Below are positions 22,797 to 33,858 of a stretch of DNA of 64,000 nt, in pieces. Every line of letters starts with the position of its first letter. Within the stretch, counting starts at the first letter, position 1. The position numbers and the translations under genes were made by a program. The notes below the pieces were generated by a model, which was not told the DNA's origin, made no database searches, and worked only from the letters and a program-made list of their open reading frames with translations. Source of the stretch: Astrothelium macrocarpum (lineage: Eukaryota; Ascomycota; Dothideomycetes; Trypetheliales; Trypetheliaceae); NCBI GenBank assembly GCA_021030915.1, contig JAGEMR010000081.1, forward strand, positions 62,001 through 126,000. The letters run 5' to 3'.

Positions 22797-24665
22797 TCAT
22801 CTCCCAAACCACCTCAACTCCAAAGTCCTCAGCCCCAAATAGCTCACCGCTGCAAACGCGAACCCCAACTCAAATCCAACATCACCACCATACGGCGCCT
22901 CACCAGCCTTGAGTGCGATGGGACCAACCCACCAGTCTTGACTCATACCGACGACCATGCCTGCGATGCCGCAGCAAAATGCAGCAATAGCGGCGATTCC
23001 GGGTGGGAGTTTGCCGGATTGGTCGTAGTGGGAGGCATTGTACCCTGAGAAGCCACGCTTGAAGACGAAGTGCTCGGTGAGGGAGATGCCTTCGTAGATG
23101 GCGAGCCAGTAGCCGATGAAATTCTGAGAGGGGTGAGTTAGCATTTTCGGGAAAAGAGTGGAGGGGAGTTAATAGAGTGCATTATGGGAGCCGAGGTTTG
23201 CCCGAGGTGGTGTTGGGATGAGAGCGAAACATGAGATGGAAACGGGTGTATGAAATATGAACGGAATATGAATACATACCATAAAATTCTGCAGAACCAG
23301 CTCAAAATGGGTGTAGCCAGGAATCGCAATTGCAATGTACACGCACGTGCCAACAAAGGTCCAGACGAATCGAGGAACCATCTGCGTCCATCTGCCGAGG
23401 ACTTGCACAGTCAAGGCGACAGAGTAGATGTTGGGACAGTTGTTTGCGATAATGCTGAGAGCCAAGACCACCAAGCAGAATTTGCCAAATTTCCCTAGAG
23501 GCGGAAACAGAACAGCAGCAAGAAGACCGCCTACGCCGGATTGATTATAGCCGTCTTGATAAGCATTGGTGCCTCCGTTGATGTCTGTGGCAGTCATGAT
23601 TGCAACACCCAGCATCTCGCAGAAGAGGAGAGGAATAATGAGACCCAGCCATGTCCACAAGAAGACTTTTCGTCGAGATTGAGTTGCAGGTTGATAGACT
23701 GTGTAATCAGCCGCATAACTTGTCCAGCCTGTGGCAAAGCCATATACCGTCGCTCCGAAACTGAGCACGCCGCCCATTTCCGAGGTTCCAACGGACATGG
23801 GAATGTTGATGAATGCCCCGGAATGAGCGAACTCGCCCAGTACGATGAGGAAGATGATGGTGGTCGGAATCCAGGACCAGAACTCGTATGCATGCACAAT
23901 CTTGTAGCCAAAGAGACACACGAAGAAAGTGCAGACAGCGATGATTATAATACCCGCAAAACCAGGAACATCGGTATTCACAGCATTGATGAGTTGAGCA
24001 CCCACGATCGAGTTCACCGACGACCATCCAATACAGGCCAGAACGTTGAAGACGCAGACTTTAGACAAAAGTCAGAACACATGGCTTGGCTCCGCACAGG
24101 AGTTTACTCCAAGCATAAGGTGGCAACTTACTGAGCTTGACGCCCCACCAACCGAACCAGAAACGTGAGAGTACCATCTGCCGTAAGCCAAAACGAGGAC
24201 CAAAAGTAGAGAAATAGCAAACAGGGAGGATGCCGAGGAGGTTGAAGAAGAGTACGACGAGGATGGCGTCGACGAAGCCAAGATAGAAAAGAGCTTTGCC
24301 GAGGACACCGATGGCAAAAGAAGAGACAACCATGTTGGCTGATAGCCACTGGACTAGATGTTAGTGATCTGAAGTTTTCACTTGTGTCGTGAGAATAGAT
24401 GTGAGTTCTGTACCATTGTTGAGACATTCAAAAGTGCTCTGAATCCATCGTCTGTCCTCTCATTCTCTGGAACCCTCTCAATGCCTCTCTGCTCAATTTT
24501 GAATCTTCCAGCCAGTCGCTGCAACTTTGCATACGTGCTATTGCCATACTCAAACGTCTCTCCCAGCACCGCATTGTCCTCATCGACGATCTGCGGCCTC
24601 TTCTCCGTTGTACTGATAGGGCTGTTTAAGCTGCCAGGGTTCTTCTCGACATCGTAGTAATCCAT
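22797..24665 (-). CDS. purine-cytosine permease (NCS1 family, Fcy2/FcyB type)
   Basis: Plasma-membrane proton symporter for cytosine and purines, feeding the nucleobase salvage pathway. Four exons (24665-24414, 24348-24132, 24058-23280, 23123-22797) splice to 524 residues, a usual length. The cytosolic N-terminus (MDYYDVEKNPG) precedes about twelve membrane spans. Family landmarks are SANMVVSSFAIGVLGKALFY, FGPRFGLRQMVLSRFWFGWW, ACIGWSSVNSIVGAQLINAV and the NNCPNIYSVALTVQ segment near TM8. All three introns have GTA donors; the third is long (156 bp) and in frame. An alternative upstream start in the same frame is not ATG. There are several FCY paralogues in fungi, so no symbol is given. Confidence 0.88.
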
Positions 24666-27248
24666 GGTGATGGAACTGCTTCTCCAATCGAGCACCTGTC
24701 AAGGATTTTACAGAGCTTGGGAATGAGTTTTAGATGACCAAATGACGTCTCGTGACCCTTATTTGCGCCCCTTGGGAGAAACAAGGTTAACGGGAAACCA
24801 CGAGGCTGACTGGAAGCCAAAAAAAAAAAAAAGTGGAGCAAGCTTGGCCGGTCAACCCACGCGGAAATCTCAATTCATATCTTGGAACCTTATATCTCAG
24901 CCTCTCCCGTTTTCTGGAAATCTCAAATCACCAGCTATACGGGATATCGTGACAATGGCGGGTGGACGAAGCTAGCAGAGTGTATGTGTGTGGGCACAAG
25001 CAACACGATATATCCTCGCCACTTTTCTTGCCCTCTCACTCCTAGGGTCGACCCCCCGGCCGGAGCCAGGCACGTCTAGGGCCGTCGCACATCGGCGAGA
25101 TGCCCCCTCCCCAGCCCTTTTCCCTTTCGCGTGCGTGGGCAAACGGGGCGAGAGAGAGAAAAAAGTCACTGATAAGCTCCCCGTGAGGCTAACCCGGTAG
25201 CGGCTTGTGGTGCCGTGGCCGAGACCGCTAGACCGGTTATGGGTCCGTGGCTCGACTGGGCTTTGTCCCGCTTCATTGGGTGGGCCGGAGTCAGTTGCTT
25301 GGCGAGAGGCGAGTCATTGAGTGGGAGAGACATCACGGGCTATCAGCATATCTAGATCCAATGTCTTGGATCAGAGAGCCATGAGCTCAGTGGGTGTGGG
25401 ACATGATGCGAACATTGATCATAGTGTTTTTTGGTTTCTTTTTCTTTTCCTTTTTCTCCCCCAACAATGAAGAGAAGGTTCTGTCATGCGACATTCAGTA
25501 AACTTAAGCTTATCGGGATGTCCTTGCCCGTCGGGTCCGTATACAGCCATCAGCCACAAATCTGGAATCGTAGGTTCTGAGACCATGTCTTTGGGCAGAT
25601 TCGTGTTGATTTGCCATACGACAAGACCAAGGTACGGGTAACTACCGTGCTACCTTACCTGCCCAGTGACAGCATGGTGCATCGAAGTCTCAAAGCTCGG
25701 CTGCACTAAGCCGGTGTGGTGTTCTGGGCTTCCACGCGTCCGGAGGATATTTGCCACTTATCTTTACCTTCCCTCCATTCCTGTCATTAGCGCCAAATAC
25801 TGATTGGCTGCGAGTTTTGGTGTGAGAATCCAATTGCGCACCATCAGGATAGACTGGGCCCATAGAACATCGAGATCTTTTTGCGAGTGGCCTACGAAAT
25901 AGATGGTGGATGAAATATGCCAAGACACTTGGCGAGTTGCGATACAATCACAGCTGTTCCCTAGTCACCATTGGATATTTGACCGGTGCATTTGACGTAG
26001 GTATCTAAGGGATTCGATATGGAGATTGTTATCTTGATGTCCTTCCACATGCATGGCGATTCGCAAATGACAAAATCCGTTTGCTATCATACTGGCAAAA
26101 CAAATTCGTCAAGCACCGATGTTTGCACGCACCAAAATCATGTATGGTTCCGTCTTCGGATGCCGCCGTCTTCCTATCACCGCGACTCGCTATCCGAAGT
26201 TGACCAAGCCGTGAGCGCAACCCGCATGCGCTGAAACATCACTTCAACTATTCAGTGTGCTTGTTTCAGGAACAAATCTGGGGAAGCATACCCCTCAGAC
26301 ATGGATGCATGGCCAACACCGACTGCATATGCACGAGATTCAGTGACTAAACCACAGTCGTGGAACCACGGTGGCGTGATCGGCTACCAGCATTCGACGT
26401 GGCTTCACACGCGTGATAGGCCATGTGATTGTTCTATGGGTAGGGTTTATGGCTTCGGATGCAGGAACAAAGTTTAAATTGTTTCATTCGCAGAGAACCT
26501 TGTTCAAATTCTCGTAACCAGAAAGCTAGGATGAATGGTTCGATTTTGGGAGTGCAAGTCCGGGTGGTGGTAATCGATTCGAAATACGATTCGTGACGAC
26601 CACGCTTCGTGTGAATTTACCACTGGCGTTTTCTCTACTGGAAGCTAAACCTGGGGTGCTAAAGAAAAATTACAAATAATCTTTCATATGAACGAAGCTG
26701 ATAGAAGCTGGTCAATGTTTATCATCAATTGATTGGCTACGGCTTTGAAACTGGTCGTTGTCTAGCAATATACCCAAATAATATTTTCGAGTCAATACCT
26801 GGAACCCCATCAAACTGATATACATTACTCTATCTGAAATTCGTATCCACTGTCTTTGCTTCCAGCACTTCCGTATCCTGGAACACTCGTCCTGAAAACT
26901 GGGCCAAATCGAACCGTAAACCCATATGAACATCTCCGGTCAAAGTCAACTAAAATTCTCTCCATCCTCGGAAGCCCAACAAGCCCAACCTGTCAATAAG
27001 TTCTACACAATAACATATACTCTCTTCTCTCCTCATTCGAAAGGAAGTACCAAAAAACTATGCTCGCTCACCAAAGGCAGCCGCTAAGAAACGAAGGTGG
27101 TGTGACAAAAGAAACCCAGGCAAACCAAACACCATGATCCAGCCAAGCATCAAGCGCTGAACGCTAAGAAATGCATTTCCAAAAACCTCTCGAAATCGCA
27201 GATCCGCTTATGGCAAATGAGAGCCTATTCTCGGACTCTTTCTTTTTT
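24666..27248. other. intergenic region permease / Spa2, no gene seen
   Basis: About 2.6 kb with only short frames. Notable content is an A14 run at 24819-24832 within the likely permease promoter and a GC-rich patch around 25050-25330. Downstream parts (25.4-27.2 kb) show no coding signal; the Spa2 3' untranslated region should lie near 27000-27248. Confidence 0.5.
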
Positions 27249-30191
27249 TTAAAGCTCCAGTAGCAGGTTATCTCTCTCCGTCAACTGGCCACTCTCAATC
27301 CTATCAACACGCATCACGAGCTCCTGTAGCAAGAAACACATCAGCAACACAATTCTCGCCTTCAAGCATGTCATAGAGACTGATGAGAAATTAAGCCACA
27401 TACCTTTGTCCCCCTCGCGACCCGGAACGCCAACCCAGGCACTTTTCCCGTAACCCCGTTCTTCTCCTGCCCTGCCTCCACCATACCCTTGCAACAATCC
27501 TCAAGTACCCTCAGCACCGGTCTCGTATGCTTATCCAGCGCCGCTGCTGACGCGGGTGACACACCACCTTCACTACCATCCTCGGCAGCAGATCGGGTGC
27601 GCTGGACTATATTGTCGACGGTTTCCGCGATGGCTGCAATGTGCGTTTGTATGGCTGGGAGATCAAGCGAGGATGGTGAGGTGGTGGTAGTAGGGGATGA
27701 GGCGGCACGGATGGTGGAGACGAGAGGCTGGATAGAGCGGACGAGGGAGGCAGTTGCGTCGTCGATGAAGATCTGATGCCGTTAGTCTCGGTGTTCCTTT
27801 ACCACGTCTTCCACTCCAACCTTCCCGTCTCATCCACCGGAAACGCGCTGGCGAGACGAGAGGTACGGGACTGGAAAGACGGTAAAAGCGAGCCAAACGA
27901 ACCTAGAATCCTACCTTCAAATCCACCAACCCCTCCTCCCGCTCCCTCTCCTTCCACCCATCACTACTCCCACTCACATTACTCCCCTCCACACTCTCAT
28001 CGCTCCCACGCTTCCCCGGTTCCCCAAAAACCTCCCCCTCCCCCTCCCACCTCTCATCCTCCCCATTCCCCCTCCTCACCCCACACACCCTCACCAACCC
28101 CACCACCGCCATCGCCACATGCGACGCAGCCGCATCCAGCAACGACACGGGCGCCACCCCCCCGGCACCATCATGGTTCTTCGCCGCCGTAATCAGATTA
28201 TTCGCCGTGGCAGCCACCCTCGCCTTCAGCTTCGCGGCACTCGCACCACCCCCAGGCGTCCCCGGCGACAACAACATCGCTCCCCCGCCGGCGGCCGACG
28301 ACGACGGCGTGCGCAGCCCCATCGCCGGCGCCGCATCATCGCCGTCGCCGTCGTCGCTGCAGTCCGCGACGATGGCGCGCGCCGCCAGCACCACGTCGTG
28401 CATGGCGGGGACGACGGGCGAGGGCTCGGGGGCGCGGGCGCGCGCGAGGAGGTCGTCGACTGCGAGCTGGAAGCGGGCGATGTGGACGGAGGGGACTTTG
28501 CCGTCGGCGCTGGCGGTGGCGTCGAGGGGCGGTTGGGGGGGTGTGGGGAGGCCCCCCCGCGTGTGGGCGTGCGCGCAGCGCTGTTTCCATGTGCGCACGT
28601 CCGCTTCGAGCGCGTGGATCTGGGCGACGAGGCGCGTTTCGTGGTCCAGTGCGTCGGCGGACTGTGCGGAGAGGGCGCGCATCTCGCTGAGGTATTGGCG
28701 CGCTTCGAGGCGGACGGCGTCGGTGAGGGATTCTTGCTCGGCGAGGTCGCGCTGGAGGGACTCGTAGCGGTGTTGCCAGTCGGAGTCGGAGGGGCCGTCA
28801 TGGGGGGGTGGTGGTGGTGGTTGTTGGGCGGCTTGCTGTTGGGCTTCTTCGAGTTGGAGGCGGAGGTCGCGTTCGGTTTGGTCGTTGTCGATGTGGAGGC
28901 GTTCGAGTTCGGTTTGGATGGATTCGTTGAGAGATTGGGCGTCGGCGAGTTGGCGTTCGAGATCGCTGCGCATGTCTTGCCATTCGGCTTTTTCGGCGTC
29001 GGCTGCATTGTCCCTGTCGGAATGTGAAGAACGCAATTGTTCCATTTCTGCATCCTTCTCCCGTAATTGTGCTTCGAGTTCGTCGACTTTTGTCTCTAGC
29101 TGAGTGATTTGTGTTTGATACTGGAAGAGATGTCTGTTAGATGCTTTCTCTTTTTTGTCGATGGAGTTTGGCCTTACCTCGCTACTACTGCCACTTTTTA
29201 CACTTCTTTTGCTTAACCTGCTCATATCGTAGAGATCAGTTTCGGTCTCTTCCTCTTCCGAATCATCCTCCACCATTGTGCTTTTGGTCGGCACGATTGT
29301 ATGCTGCTGGAATTGCTTCGGTAACGGCTTCCCATATTCGTCTTCTGGGGAGCCCGCTCCTGGCCCACTTGAGCTTGGGGGTGAGGTTCGATTTGAACCG
29401 AGTGGTCCACCAGGACCTCTACTCGAACCTCTTGGAGGCGCCATCCCGTTCATTGCAGGTCGGCCCCCCCTTGATTTAGAGCTTGAGACACTTAGAGCTG
29501 GGCTGCCAGGCCTGCCAGTAAACCGTGGAAATCTGCGTTCGAGTTCAAAAAAGACATCGGTTGCGAGTTGACGGAATCGGTCTGGAGCAAGTGTAGCAAG
29601 CTTCTGGCGGGCTTGGTTCCGTTTGGGATGGTAGTCTTTGATGGGTAACAAATAACGTGGAACATTCTTTGCTCGTCCCAATCGCATATCCTCCCTCCGT
29701 CGCAATTCATCATAAACGTCTGTACTCAGCTCTTCAAACTGTCCCATCGATAGCCGTAACAATTTGTCTCTTGCTCGGTTGGGACGAGCGCCCAAGTCAC
29801 CTCTCAACTGCGATGCCAAATAAACCTTGAGCACATTGTAATGTTCCTGCAACGCCTCCTCCAACCTTGCTACCCTCTCCCTTTTTGCTTCTTTACTCAT
29901 GCCTGCAGAGTATAATCCGTTCCCGTCACTTGACCGAGCAACTGAACTTGGCGGCGAAGGGTTGCCGTTGGCTGTCCGTTCTCTTATGGTACTTGACATG
30001 CTACCGTCATATGAAGGAGGAGATGCGAGCGGCGAGCCCCCATATGAAGTCGAACTCAAACCCGGTGAGTACGGGTTGTCAGCGCCATTGGATTGTTGGT
30101 ATTTCGAAACCAACGCGGATTCGCTACTAAAGGTCGAAATGGGAGAGAGGGTGCCATTACGTCCAGGTCCATTGCGCCCTGCGCCGTTCAT
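27249..30191 (-). CDS. spaA: Spa2/SpaA polarisome scaffold with GIT/SHD domain
   Basis: Spa2 anchors the polarisome (Bni1 formin, Bud6, Pea2, MAPK kinases) at hyphal tips. Four exons (30191-29178, 29120-27915, 27772-27404, 27323-27249) give 887 residues. Two Spa2-homology (GIT) repeats lie at about 133-215: LSMGQFEELSTDVYDELRRR and LAPDRFRQLATDVFFELERR. A Ser/Pro linker and a long coiled coil (about 340-460) follow, then the C-terminal polarity domain (residues about 690-887) ending in RETK-like ARGTK|ELVMRVD. The first intron (57 bp, GTAAGG to TTCCAG with CTAAC) is a multiple of three and stop-free, so it could be mistaken for coding sequence. The other introns are 142 and 80 bp. Exon 2 is extremely GC-rich around 28.2-28.8 kb and yields long artefactual frames on the other strand. 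Confidence 0.9.
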
Positions 30192-31995
30192 TCTGGTAGT
30201 GGTGGTTGTTGTTGTTGTTGTGGTCGCCAGTCTGTCAAGCGCCGGGAGCCCCCCTTTCTTGAGGAGCCCACCTCAATGCTTCCCAATGTTGGCAAAAATA
30301 GTGACAAAAACGACAAATACGACTAGTGACGAAGATCGGTATAAATCAATGGAATGCAGGTCGAAAAAGCAAGCCCTGTTACCGGTGTATAGGGCAAGAT
30401 GCGAACATGAAACGATTCGGTAACAAAGGATTGTATCGGCTGGTGTTGACCTTATGCGGCACACTCCGCCTCGAGTCTTGTGTCACTCGATAAGATAGAC
30501 GAGTACGGGTCTCATGAATGGGAGGATTGGGTGAGCAAAGAGTCTGGAGAGAGTTACAAAGTCTTTTTTGGCGCCTCCTTAGAACAAAGGTAGAGTGACG
30601 GGTGATGGCTTTGGTCGCTTGGATGCGCCTAGTGGAGCCGAAGTGTTAGCGGAGCTGCATGCGCGCCTACGCTGACCAAGGCCATCTCGTCCCTTTCCTC
30701 TAATCAGCATCGAGAAGCGCCTGAATACTGGAGACACTGCACAGTGATTCTACTAGTTGCTCATTTCTGGGGCCTGTCATTGTCGACGGCAACTTGGCAC
30801 GCGGTTGGCTGACCAGGCCGACCCATGGTGCCCGTCGTCGTCCCGAACGCTCGATGATTTCCAGAAAGGGGTTGAATTTCAGGGATGTGCGCCCTCTTCC
30901 CCTGAGGCTGACCCAACAAGACTGCTGAAAAAGGTCATCAAGCCATCTCCGAAATCTCGTGGCGCCAGGCATATCCCATGCCGCCGTCATTGCTTTGTCC
31001 GGAGATACTGGGGTGCTGAACGTGGGAGTTGGCATTAGAAAAAGGAGTCCCGAAGCTCGGATACATCTTGACCAAGGCATCAACTCCAAATTTCCGTCTG
31101 CCAACAATGCTGGCAGACACCTTGGTCATTCATCGACATCTGGATGTTGACGTGATTGAAGGCTGTTGCTGACTCTTCCATAAGGTACATGGTACGAGTA
31201 GTACTCGATAGACGGTAGTACCACCATCAACTCTATCCGGCTTACCAAAGATTATCTGCACGTCATCGCTAGTTTGTCAAAAGTCATTACGGTGATAATC
31301 CTTCAGCCTTGTTCCGTCCGTGTGCAGGAGTGATCAGATCATACACGCTTCCAAGTACATTTCAATAGTTAGGCTATCCTTTCGATTAAAATGAGCAAAT
31401 ACCACTTGGACTCCAAGAAGCCATTGTACGTTTCCGTGTGTTAGTCGTTTTGCCCGCATCGGCGTTTCCGATGTTTGCCTCTGTATTCACTCAGGACGAA
31501 GGCTGTCGCCTCTCGCTCGTCCCGGGAACTTGTACCTCCTCATGATCACGCTACCTTGATTTGTACATTACTCAGCTGCGGATTCAGGGTGGTTACAAAA
31601 CAAGCGTTCGAAATGTACGTTATGATCTGGCCATGCAGAATTCAAAGTAGAGACTGAAGTCGTATCGATTCAGGTGGTTGGGGTTCCTTGATAAGTCGAT
31701 AGCGTGAACCAATATCTAATACTGAGAATATGCGTTTGGCATAGACACAGACAAGTCAAGGTAACTGGCTGAATCGAGATGAACAAAATATCAGAGTTTC
31801 GCCAAGCCGGTTCTTCGTTTGCTAACAAGACTAGAGGTGATGTTCACCAGTCGTCGATATTCGTAGGTGACATCTGCTCTCAACTTAATTCTAGGTGTCG
31901 TAACGGCTTTTCAACTATCGCCTTCCGCTATCTGGCAAACAAAACAGTACCATATCACCATCTCAATCTCAAATTTGCATCATGATAGTTAACAT
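30192..31995. other. intergenic region Spa2 / ING, possible relic
   Basis: About 1.8 kb upstream of Spa2. A TGG/TGTT-type microsatellite (about 30195-30225) abuts the Spa2 start. A minus-strand open stretch (31107-30700, opening at TTG) reads like protein and overlaps another minus frame (31129-30938) in a different phase, so a decayed or unrecognised gene may exist here; I found no match for it. Confidence 0.4.
30700..31129 (-). pseudogene. possible eroded unknown gene
   Basis: The minus strand reads MTKVSASIVGRRKFGVDALV from 31129. After a phase change it continues through ATRFRRWLDDLFQQSCW, NPFLEIIERSGRRRAPWVG and PSTMTGPRNEQLVESL to a stop near 30700. The composition and the absence of low-complexity sequence suggest former coding. 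There is no start that spans the whole, and I do not recognise the family. Confidence 0.25.
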
Positions 31996-33356
31996 CTACC
32001 TAGCCTTCTTAATCTGCCCAGCGGGCAACTTTCGACAGTGATCACACAGCCAATCCCCTACTGGCTCTTGTTTAATCCCAATACAATCCCAATGAAACCA
32101 TTGATACGGACAATTATCATTATCGCAAGCCACCATATCTCCATAACTCACTCTATGACAAATACAATACTTTGTATCATCCCCCTCATCCTCATCAACA
32201 TCCATATCATCATCCGCCGCCCCATCATGTCCCACCGTCGTCGACATATTCTCCTCATCCGAGCCCACATCCTCACTAAGCTGCGACTCATCATCATTCG
32301 TCGTCGACGGCGACGCTCGCGGCCCGCTCCCCAACCGCCGCGCGGCCTTCTTATTCGACAGACTCGCCCGCCCGACCTTCTTGCGCATCTGCTGATGCGG
32401 CGCCACCTTCCGCGGCATCGCCTTCTTGATCGGCGGCCGCGGTCCCGCGCTGCCCGCCCGACTCCCGGGGGTCCCGGCCTTGGGCGTGCCGGGGCCCAAC
32501 GACGACTGCCGTGCCAGACTCGAGGTGGCGGTGGGAAGCGCGCCGAGGCTCTGGTTGAGCTTGCGTCGCTTGTTCTCGCTGCCGACGGACATTTCGCGCT
32601 GGCTTTGGCTCGGCGCCGAAGTCGCGTTGGAGAGGTGCGACGGGTTGAGCATGGGGTGCGGCTGCATGGCTGCGACGGCCGGGGAGCTGAGGCGTCCGCT
32701 GGCCGCGGTGGTGGCCATGCGTGCCATGGCGGCGTTGGCGATGTTGGCGCTTCCGCCCATGGTTGTGTTGATGGAGAGGGGGTTGAGAGGGGTGCTGACG
32801 CCGGTGCTTCCGTTGGAAGATGGTGGTGGGATTTGGTTGCCTGGAGATTCACGGAGTAAGGAGGGCATGTTTGGATCGAGGGGGATGGATCCGTCGTTTT
32901 GTAGATCACGGAGCTTGATATCCAAACGCTTCATGTGACGCTCAATCTGCGGTACAAATTAGTACTTCATGTTGTTTGGTAAATTGCGGTAGAATTCTTA
33001 CAAGAATGACTGCCTTTTCGCTCAAGCCAATCTTCTCTGCTTGGAGTATTTCAGCCTTGTCATAATTGTCCCGAATGACTTGGGTATAGGGCTCTTCTTT
33101 TGGATTTTTGATATGACCACCGCTCAGTTTGACAAATTTTTGCAAGTTGCCGTCGTGCCTGTTGATGGTTTCTTTGCACTGCTGGAGAAGCATGTCTTTT
33201 GCTTGGATCTCTTCCATTAAATGTGTAATCTCTGCCGGTAAATTCGCAACTGATATACAATTAGAAGAGTCAAATGATAAGTGATATGACATGAATCAAA
33301 ATACCATCATGTATAAACTGTTCGAGTACCGATGCAGGATCCTCAGCAATCGCCAT
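31996..33356 (-). CDS. yng2: ING-family PHD protein, Yng2-like NuA4 subunit
   Basis: Three exons (33356-33305, 33249-33002, 32946-31996) encode 416 residues. The first about 115 residues are the ING N-terminal helical domain (VLEQFIHDVANLPAEITHLM to AVILIERHMKRLDIKLRDLQ). A long basic Ser/Pro linker follows, then an acidic patch (DDDMDVDEDEGDD) and a C-terminal C4HC3 PHD finger: YCICHRVSYGDMVACDNDNC, then HWDC and WLCDHC. ING PHD fingers read H3K4 methylation; Yng2 is part of the NuA4 histone acetyltransferase. The N-terminal sequence fits Yng2 better than Pho23, but I cannot exclude the latter. Both introns are 55 bp. The gene is divergent from a histone deacetylase 502 bp away. Confidence 0.85.
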
Positions 33357-33858
33357 GTTAATATCACGTGACTCTTGCTTGTATGAACGGAGGCCTCGCC
33401 GGGGGGCAACAACAGATCAGAACACCGCGGACGAGTAGATTGAAAGCAAGGGTCTGAGAGAATCACTCTTGAACGATATACTGGTGACGAAGATTGATAA
33501 TGAGATGAAATCTGATGGATTCGAAGAGTCTGGAGCACGTGTCGCGCAAATTTGCGACCGCGACAGCTGGAGTCACACTGAGCCCGATTTGCCGCCTAAA
33601 GACAGTAAAGATTTTTGATTTGGCCACATACGTCAGCCATAAGCGATGAAGTGAGCTATGGTTGAATGACAAAGGCAAGCAAGGTTTGTAGAAGGACTTT
33701 GTCGCATGCCTCTAGATCCGGTATAGCTTCGTTTTCAGCTTGGATTGCTTACGTAAAATTCGAGATTCGGAAGGGGTATCAAGGACGAGTTCCATGAAAA
33801 CCACAAAGGACAACTAGGAAAGTCCAACTTCGGTCGCCGCTTCTATTATGAACTCGGA
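33357..33858. promoter_or_regulatory. shared upstream region of ING and HDAC genes
   Basis: 502 bases separate the two divergent start codons, so both promoters must lie here. A CACGTG-like E-box occurs as ATCACGTGAC at about 33363-33372 and a GCACGTGTCG site at about 33534-33543. No TATA box is obvious. Co-regulation is inference. Confidence 0.45.

Noticed and set aside
23541..24134. 197-residue plus-strand frame
   Set aside because: Antisense to exon 3 of the purine-cytosine permease, which has full family motifs.
25005..25330. GC-rich patch as a possible RNA gene
   Set aside because: No stable cloverleaf or known RNA motif; the context is an ordinary promoter-distal intergenic region.
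28119..29053. Plus-strand 302-residue frame and a shifted 275-residue minus-strand frame opposite or beside Spa2
   Set aside because: The sequence is very GC-rich, so stops are rare in all frames; the Spa2 frame has the coiled coil and conserved C-terminus.
32038..32938. Frames of 170-273 residues on both strands over the ING gene
   Set aside because: Low-complexity Arg/Leu-rich shadows of the ING linker; the ING frame ends in an intact PHD finger.
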